A stretch of DNA of 5,935 nucleotides, from the NCBI GenBank assembly GCA_024277555.1, contig JAJRUY010000302.1, positions 1 through 5,935 of the forward strand, in the 5' to 3' direction. Positions 1 through 5,935 of this stretch are shown one piece after another. The stretch comes from Gammaproteobacteria bacterium (lineage in GTDB: Bacteria > Pseudomonadota > Gammaproteobacteria > Chromatiales > Chromatiaceae). Below the pieces are notes generated by a model. The model was not told where the DNA came from and made no database searches. It saw nothing but the letters and a program-made list of their open reading frames with translations. Each line of letters opens with the position of its first letter. The stretch's first letter is position 1. Position numbers and translations under genes: made by a program.

Positions 1-173
1 TACCGGGTGTTTGTTAAGTCCGCCCTTGCACCGATCTTGTTGCCCAGAGACGATATTTCTTCACTCATCAATAGCTTGGGCTATTGATTCGATCAGAAAT
101 TCGCCTCTGAACAACAATCTCGGCACAATCATCGGACTTCCTGGTGAAACATCCGGGCTAAACCCGCGATCCG
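1..173. other. Intergenic tail beyond rapA, no supported gene
   Basis: This stretch lies downstream of the rapA stop. On the minus strand there are two very short frames. One is a 23-codon frame (ATG at 132, stop near 61-63) with an AGGA about 6 nt upstream. The other starts at the ATG at 69 and runs off the window, beginning MSEEISSLGNKIGARADL. On the plus strand a frame open from base 1 ends at the TGA at 85-87 (...ISSLINSLGY). All use rarer codons (ATA, AGA, AGG, TTA) than rapA and nrdA, and none resembles a family I recognise. A short palindrome CGGGctaaaCCCG sits at 154-166. No hairpin followed by a T tract, so no clear intrinsic terminator for rapA, is visible. The end of a convergent gene or the start of a next minus-strand gene cannot be excluded. 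Confidence 0.5.
67..88. repeat. Perfect 9-bp inverted repeat (hairpin)
   Basis: ATCAATAGC (67-75) and GCTATTGAT (80-88) are exact reverse complements around a 4-nt TTGG loop. The stem is A/T-rich, and no run of T follows it on either strand, so it does not look like a standard rho-independent terminator. It could still form a 3' stem-loop on the rapA transcript or be a dyad binding site. The role is not determined. Confidence 0.5.
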
Positions 174-2945
174 TCAGGCGCGCACGATCAAGCGCACCGC
201 ATCCAGCCGCGAGCGGGTGCGTGGCAGGTATTCCTGCAACAACAACATCCGCTCGCCGAGTATCTGCAGTTCTTCCGCCGCCGCCCCGTCGCTCAATGCC
301 TGCAGGCGTTGTTGCTCTTCCGTCAGTTCGGACTGCATGGTTGCCAGTGCATTGGCTACCAGCTCTTCTCCCTTCAGCGTCGCCAGCTGCTCGCCACGCT
401 GCAGCAACCAGCGCAATAAATCTGCCTGTGACTTGATTGCCTGACTGGCGCTGTGCCGATCACGATGCAACGACTTGCCCTGCAGCTTTTCCGGGGGAAG
501 AGCATGGGCGTAGTCATTGCCCTTGCGATCCAGCAACAAGCGGATCGCCGTGGGCGGCAGGTAACGGCTGGTTTCCAACTCGCCCGGAGCAGTGCAGCCA
601 AGGATAAACACCAGCTCCAGCAGCAGGGTTCCCCGGGGCAGGGGACCGGAGTCCAACACCACGAATGCAGCGCTGCCAAGATCGCTGCCAGTCAGTTCCT
701 CCACAGCACCACGCACCATGGGATGCTCCCAGGTAAGGAACAGACGATCTTCATGCACCAGCGCATCGGAACGGGAAAAGGTGACGGTGGCGCCCTCCTC
801 CGGCAATCCGGGAAAGCATTCCCGGCGCATATGCTCGCCTGGATGCAGCACCAGAGACTGGCCCGGCCCCGGCTCATGCTCCACACCAAATGCATCCCAG
901 TATTTGTGCATGTATGCCGCCACAGTAGTGTTATGTTGCATCGCTTCCAGCTGCTCTACCAGCGTCGCCGCCATCTCCGGATCACAGGATTGCAGCTCCA
1001 GCAGCCGATCCCGTCCCCTGGACAGCGACTCCTCCAGCTGCTGCCTTCTGGACGCCACTCTGTTGACCAGTTCCTGGGTCATGGCTGGCTCCACCAGTGC
1101 CTCGTGCAGCAGCATTTGGTACTCTTCGTACAGACTTACCGCTACGGCGGAGGGATGGGAGAAGGCATTTACCCCTTGGTGATACCAGCGGTACAGGGTC
1201 TCCACCGGGCTGGCGGCAAACACCGGCAGATGCAGATCGATCACCTGCCCCTGACCGATACGGTCGAGCCGCCCGATACGCTGTTCCAGCAGATCCGGTT
1301 GCAGGGGCAGATCGAACAACAACAGATGCCGGACAAACTGGAAGTTGCGCCCTTCACTGCCGATTTCCGAACACAGCAGAATCCGGCTGCCTGCTTCCGC
1401 ATCAGCAAAGAAAGCTGCAGCCCGGTCGCGTTCGACAATCTCCATACCCTCATGGAACACCGCAGCATGAATGGCATGGCGGGTGCGCAGCCAGGTTTGC
1501 AGCTGCAGCACGGTTTCCTTGTGGGCGCAGATCAGCAGCAGCTTTTGCGGCGCAAGTTTTTCCAGCAGTTCCACCAGCCAGGGCAGGCGCGGGTCGAAAT
1601 CCAGCCAGCCAGCCACTTCCCGCTCCGGGGTAAGGGCTGCCTGGGCATCCTTTATGGCGGCATAGGCAGCAGGCCAGTCCAGACGGGTGACATGCAGTTC
1701 CCGCCGCGGGAAACCTTTTACAGTGTGTCGGGTATTGCGGAACATGACCCGCCCAATGCCATGGCGGTCAACCAGGCGGCGAACTATCTGCCGGGCATCC
1801 AGGCTCTGTACATCCCCCAACAGCTCTTGCAGCAGGCTTTGCTGCTCTGCACTCAAATCCTGCCCATCCTGCACACAGGCGGCAAGATCCGCCACCTGTT
1901 GATAACGCTGCTCCTCATCCAGAAAGGCGGCATAGTCCGGATAGCGATGGGGATCGAGAAGGCGCAAGCGCCCGAAATGCCCCACCCTGCCCAACTGTTC
2001 CGGGGTGGCGCTGAGCAGCAGCACCCCCAGAGCCTGTTCCGCCAGAGCTTCCACCAGATCATATTCCAGGCTGGATTCCTCTTCCGTCCAGTGCAGATGA
2101 TGGGCTTCATCCACGATCAGCAGATCCCATTCTCCTTCCAGGACGGCACGGGCAATTCCGGGTTCAGACAACAAGAAATCCATGCTGCACAACACCAGCT
2201 GCTCATCGGCAAAGGGATTGTCCGAATCCGATGCGGCAAAGCGCGCCTGGTCGAACAGGGAAAAACGCAGATTGAAGCGGCGCAGCATTTCCACCAGCCA
2301 TTGATGCAGCAGGGATTGGGGCACCAGCAGCAACACCCGCTTCACCCTGCCGGTGAGCAACATGCGATGCAAAATCAGCCCCGCCTCTATGGTCTTGCCC
2401 AACCCCACCTCATCAGCCAGCAACACCCGTGGAATCAGACGTCGGGCAGATTGATGGGCAATGTACAGCTGGTGTGGAATCAGGCTGATGCGCGGCCCCG
2501 ACAGCCCGTGCACGGCAGATTGAGCCTGGGCAGCCAACTGCCGCCAGGATTGATAACGCAAATCGAACCAGGTATCACTGTCAATACGCCCGGCGAGAAA
2601 CTTCTCCCGCGGGCGGTTCATCTGCAGATGGGGGCTGATAACGGCCTCACTGACATCAACCCGCTTGCCTTCAGCATCCTCACAACTGTAGTACAGCAAA
2701 CCTGCCTTTTCCACCACCTCCAGCACCAGGAATTCCCGCTCGCTCTGATCCTGAAAACGATCACCAGGCTCCAGCAGCAGCCGCGTCAGGGGCGCATTTG
2801 GCAAGGCATAAACCCGGGACTCCTGAACCGCCGGGAAAACCACCGTCAGGCGACGATGCTCCAGCTCCGACACCATTCCCAGACCAAGGTCCGGATCCAT
2901 ATCACTCAGCCAGCGCTGACCCGGAATGTATTTTTCCTGAGACAA
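174..2945 (-). CDS. rapA: RNA polymerase-associated protein RapA (HepA), Swi2/Snf2 ATPase
   Basis: RapA binds the RNA polymerase core and uses ATP hydrolysis to release stalled or post-termination polymerase for reuse. Counting from the TTG at 2945 the product has 923 residues (E. coli RapA has 968). Visible in order: the N-terminal PGQRWLSD segment (8-15) opening the Tudor-like region; Walker A in ADEVGLGKT (177-185); DEAHH (279-283); SATPEQ motif III (312-317); FRNTR (402-406) before the second helicase lobe; CSEIGSEGRNFQF (525-537); QRIGRLDRIGQ motif VI (555-565); a charged linker (620-660); TWEHP (738-742); and a C-terminal RLDAVRLIV close to the family ending. All ATPase motifs are intact. 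Start choice: an ATG at 2987 would add 14 residues with no family counterpart, whereas the TTG has AGGAGG upstream and gives MSQEKYIPGQRW, matching the usual six to eight residues before GQRW. The ATG has its own AGGA at 7 nt and stays possible. The gene diverges from nrdA; its promoter is not clear. Confidence 0.97.
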   Translation of the reverse strand: MSQEKYIPGQRWLSDMDPDLGLGMVSELEHRRLTVVFPAVQESRVYALPNAPLTRLLLEPGDRFQDQSEREFLVLEVVEKAGLLYYSCEDAEGKRVDVSEAVISPHLQMNRPREKFLAGRIDSDTWFDLRYQSWRQLAAQAQSAVHGLSGPRISLIPHQLYIAHQSARRLIPRVLLADEVGLGKTIEAGLILHRMLLTGRVKRVLLLVPQSLLHQWLVEMLRRFNLRFSLFDQARFAASDSDNPFADEQLVLCSMDFLLSEPGIARAVLEGEWDLLIVDEAHHLHWTEEESSLEYDLVEALAEQALGVLLLSATPEQLGRVGHFGRLRLLDPHRYPDYAAFLDEEQRYQQVADLAACVQDGQDLSAEQQSLLQELLGDVQSLDARQIVRRLVDRHGIGRVMFRNTRHTVKGFPRRELHVTRLDWPAAYAAIKDAQAALTPEREVAGWLDFDPRLPWLVELLEKLAPQKLLLICAHKETVLQLQTWLRTRHAIHAAVFHEGMEIVERDRAAAFFADAEAGSRILLCSEIGSEGRNFQFVRHLLLFDLPLQPDLLEQRIGRLDRIGQGQVIDLHLPVFAASPVETLYRWYHQGVNAFSHPSAVAVSLYEEYQMLLHEALVEPAMTQELVNRVASRRQQLEESLSRGRDRLLELQSCDPEMAATLVEQLEAMQHNTTVAAYMHKYWDAFGVEHEPGPGQSLVLHPGEHMRRECFPGLPEEGATVTFSRSDALVHEDRLFLTWEHPMVRGAVEELTGSDLGSAAFVVLDSGPLPRGTLLLELVFILGCTAPGELETSRYLPPTAIRLLLDRKGNDYAHALPPEKLQGKSLHRDRHSASQAIKSQADLLRWLLQRGEQLATLKGEELVANALATMQSELTEEQQRLQALSDGAAAEELQILGERMLLLQEYLPRTRSRLDAVRLIVRA

Positions 2946-2949
2946 ATCG

Positions 2950-2955
2950 CCTCCT
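2950..2955 (-). promoter_or_regulatory. Shine-Dalgarno AGGAGG deciding the rapA start
   Basis: On the minus strand AGGAGG is followed by CGAT and then TTG (2945-2943), in frame with rapA. The six-base match to the anti-Shine-Dalgarno is complete, though the 4-nt spacer is a little short. Together with the alignment of the following residues to known RapA N-termini, it favours TTG over the upstream ATG at 2987. Confidence 0.6.
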
Positions 2956-3032
2956 GTATTCCACTCGTTATCCAGTACAGGGCACATCGAATGTTCCTGT
3001 TTTCATCACTTTGGCGAATGATTCAAACGTTT

Positions 3033-3059
3033 GTGGATTCCGACAAGCGCCGGAATAAC
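3033..3059. repeat. Degenerate dispersed short palindromic repeat (VIPAxAGI type)
   Basis: GTGGATTCCG and CGGAATAAC flank an 8-nt centre, with ATTCCG (3037-3042) pairing with CGGAAT (3051-3056). This layout matches the widespread proteobacterial intergenic repeat of the form GTCATTCC...GGAATCC. Read on the minus strand it gives VIPALVGI, close to the VIPAKAGI signature that such repeats leave in false ORFs. A weaker related dyad (GGAATC 3186-3191 / GATTCC 3203-3208, sharing CGACA and GCCGGA) may be a second decayed copy. Copy number in the genome cannot be seen from here. Confidence 0.5.
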
Positions 3060-3160
3060 AATTTTTCGATGCCTTACAAATACATTGTACCGATTTACAG
3101 CAAAGGTCTCCTCCCGGTCTTCTCCCGGACGCAGCAAAACACTTCGCACATTGTTTTTTT

Positions 3161-3180
3161 GCTCTGGTACACGCCAGAGC
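3161..3180. repeat. GC-rich 7-bp hairpin beside a T tract
   Basis: GCTCTGG (3161-3167) and CCAGAGC (3174-3180) pair exactly around TACACG. A run of seven T lies immediately before the stem on the plus strand (3154-3160), so the stem is followed by seven A on the minus strand. The T run is on the wrong side for an intrinsic terminator in either direction. In a long rapA leader transcript it would form a stem followed by an A-rich single strand. Role unknown. Confidence 0.5.
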
Positions 3181-3281
3181 CTGACGGAATCGACAGTTGC
3201 CGGATTCCCCATCAGAACATGCTGATATTCGCAAAAACCCCAAGCTGCTGAATTTACGGATTTATTCCTCTTTCCCCCAAT

Positions 3282-3290
3282 TTATCCACA
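3282..3290 (+). promoter_or_regulatory. DnaA box 1, TTATCCACA
   Basis: An exact match to the strong (R1-type) DnaA box TTATCCACA, 57 bp upstream of the nrdA -35 element. DnaA regulates nrdAB through upstream boxes in E. coli; the same role here is inferred from position and the presence of further boxes. Confidence 0.65.
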
Positions 3291-3293
3291 GGC

Positions 3294-3302
3294 TTTTACA
3301 CA
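3294..3302 (+). promoter_or_regulatory. DnaA box 2, TTTTACACA
   Basis: Matches the relaxed DnaA consensus TTWTNCACA in all positions and lies 12 bp (start to start) after box 1 in the same orientation, about one helical turn away. It belongs to the 22-bp module that is repeated 33 bp downstream. Confidence 0.55.
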
Positions 3303-3326
3303 AATTTCCACCAGTTACCAACAGGC

Positions 3327-3335
3327 TTATGCACA
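3327..3335 (+). promoter_or_regulatory. DnaA box 3, TTATGCACA
   Basis: Matches TTWTNCACA fully, in the same orientation as boxes 1 and 2. Its last five bases (GCACA) are also the first five of the upstream NrdR-box candidate at 3331-3346, and it ends 11 bp before the -35 hexamer. DnaA and NrdR could therefore compete or interact at this spot (inference). Confidence 0.55.
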
Positions 3336-3346
3336 AGATATAGTGG
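3331..3346. promoter_or_regulatory. NrdR box 1 (upstream operator of nrdA)
   Basis: GCACAAGATATAGTGG matches the NrdR-box consensus ACACWATATATWGTGT at 13 of 16 positions, including the ATAT centre and the GTG arm. It directly abuts the -35 hexamer (3347). NrdR is the ATP-cone repressor that binds paired boxes in ribonucleotide reductase promoters when dATP is high. Partner box: 3362-3377. Confidence 0.75.
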
Positions 3347-3375
3347 TTGACAGAAAAATTATGCCCACATATTAT
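3347..3375 (+). promoter_or_regulatory. nrdA sigma-70 promoter, TTGACA-N17-TATTAT
   Basis: A perfect -35 TTGACA (3347-3352) and a 5-of-6 -10 TATTAT (3370-3375) are separated by exactly 17 bp. Transcription would start near 3381-3383, leaving a 5' leader of about 110 nt before the nrdA ATG at 3492. The promoter is bracketed by NrdR-type boxes, one touching the -35 and one covering the -10, and is preceded by DnaA boxes. This is the strongest promoter match seen in the window. Confidence 0.75.
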
Positions 3376-3377
3376 GA
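3362..3377. promoter_or_regulatory. NrdR box 2 (weak, overlapping the -10)
   Basis: This 16-mer matches the NrdR consensus at 9 of 16 positions, with the conserved A.ATAT part of the centre and TG of the right arm. By itself it is weak. Its value is the spacing: it starts exactly 31 bp after box 1, the three-turn spacing typical of paired NrdR boxes, and it covers the -10 hexamer, where binding would block polymerase. Confidence 0.5.
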
Positions 3378-3491
3378 TCGGCACCTTCGGGAACAAATTT
3401 CTCAGCTTCTGGCCTGAACGATACCAACAACCCACTGGCCACACAGAATTCCTTCCCGGGCAATCAATACATCTCAGGGAGAAACGCCAAC

Positions 3492-5935
<2,444 letters not shown>

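Larger units (their letters stand above)
2946..3281. other. rapA-side intergenic leader, no supported gene
   Basis: About 335 bases between the rapA start and the nrdA control elements. On the minus strand a 68-codon frame (3212-3006) and a 91-codon frame (3243-2968) are open. Both lack a good ribosome site and run through a dispersed-repeat sequence whose translation reads VIPALVGI, a usual sign of a non-coding repeat. The best rapA -10 candidate is TACAAT (minus, 3089-3084), without a matching -35 at 16-18 bp, so no promoter is claimed. Small dyads present: CAAACGTTTG (3024-3033, perfect palindrome), the repeat at 3033-3059, the hairpin at 3161-3180, and ATCAG/CTGAT (3211-3226). Confidence 0.5.
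3282..3336 (+). repeat. Duplicated 22-bp DnaA-box module, 33-bp period
   Basis: Bases 3282-3303 and 3315-3336 align without gaps at 18 of 22 positions. The best-kept core is ACAGGCTT followed by CACAA (14 of 16 over 3288-3303 and 3321-3336). The first copy carries two consensus-like DnaA boxes. The second keeps the distal one (3327-3335), while its proximal one is degenerate (TTACCAACA at 3315-3323). The 33-bp offset is close to three helical turns, so both copies face the same side of the DNA. Confidence 0.65.

Noticed and set aside
154..166. CGGGctaaaCCCG as a rapA terminator or insertion-sequence end
   Set aside because: The stem is only 4 bp with no T tract after it, and no transposase, target duplication or partner end is visible in the window.
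11..436. Plus-strand 141-codon frame at the left end
   Set aside because: It overlaps the 3' end of the well-supported rapA antisense, and its Ala/Pro/Ser-rich sequence looks like a shadow of GC-rich coding DNA.
3006..3212. Minus-strand 68-codon frame in the rapA leader
   Set aside because: No good ribosome site, no family recognised, and its end is translated from the dispersed repeat (VIPALVGI). A real small protein cannot be fully excluded.
453..3251. Open plus-strand frame of 932 codons opposite rapA
   Set aside because: Same codon-register effect opposite rapA. The product is Gln/His-rich and low in sense, with no recognisable domain, and it runs through the intergenic repeat.
3261..3340. 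Possible chromosomal replication origin because of several DnaA boxes
   Set aside because: Only three good boxes, no clear AT-rich unwinding region, and neither dnaA/dnaN nor gidA/parAB nearby. Position directly upstream of the nrdA promoter explains them better.
3382..3491. Possible cobalamin riboswitch in the nrdA leader
   Set aside because: The leader is only about 110 nt, and I see no B12-box or matching helices. Class Ia nrdA is not usually controlled this way.

Overview
The window carries two large core genes that diverge from a shared intergenic region of about 0.55 kb, plus a short tail at the left end with no convincing gene. GC-rich coding with many C- or G-ending codons, a SWI2/SNF2-type RapA, and a long class Ia NrdA with two N-terminal ATP-cone regions all point to a gammaproteobacterium of the Pseudomonas/Chromatiales type. 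The species cannot be named from the sequence.

Layout. 1-173: space downstream of rapA, with a perfect 9-bp hairpin and a few tiny open frames, none convincing. 174-2945, minus strand: rapA, the RNA polymerase recycling ATPase, complete, probably starting at a TTG codon behind an AGGAGG Shine-Dalgarno. 2946-3281: rapA leader side, with a degenerate copy of a dispersed 'VIPA.AGI'-type repeat, a GC-rich hairpin and no clear gene. 3282-3380: a compact control region for nrdA, made of DnaA boxes in a duplicated 22-bp module and a TTGACA-N17-TATTAT promoter flanked and overlapped by two NrdR-box-like sequences 31 bp apart. 3492-5935, plus strand: nrdA, the large subunit of class Ia ribonucleotide reductase, cut by the window edge about 140-150 codons before its expected end.

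How it fits together. NrdA makes deoxyribonucleotides for DNA replication. Its control region appears to read both replication initiation (DnaA) and nucleotide state (NrdR with ATP/dATP), and the enzyme itself carries an allosteric on/off ATP-cone. RapA is a transcription housekeeping factor transcribed away from it; nothing indicates a functional link beyond shared upstream DNA. I found no mobile element, CRISPR array, RNA gene or new multi-gene system. The most informative part is the nrdA promoter architecture.
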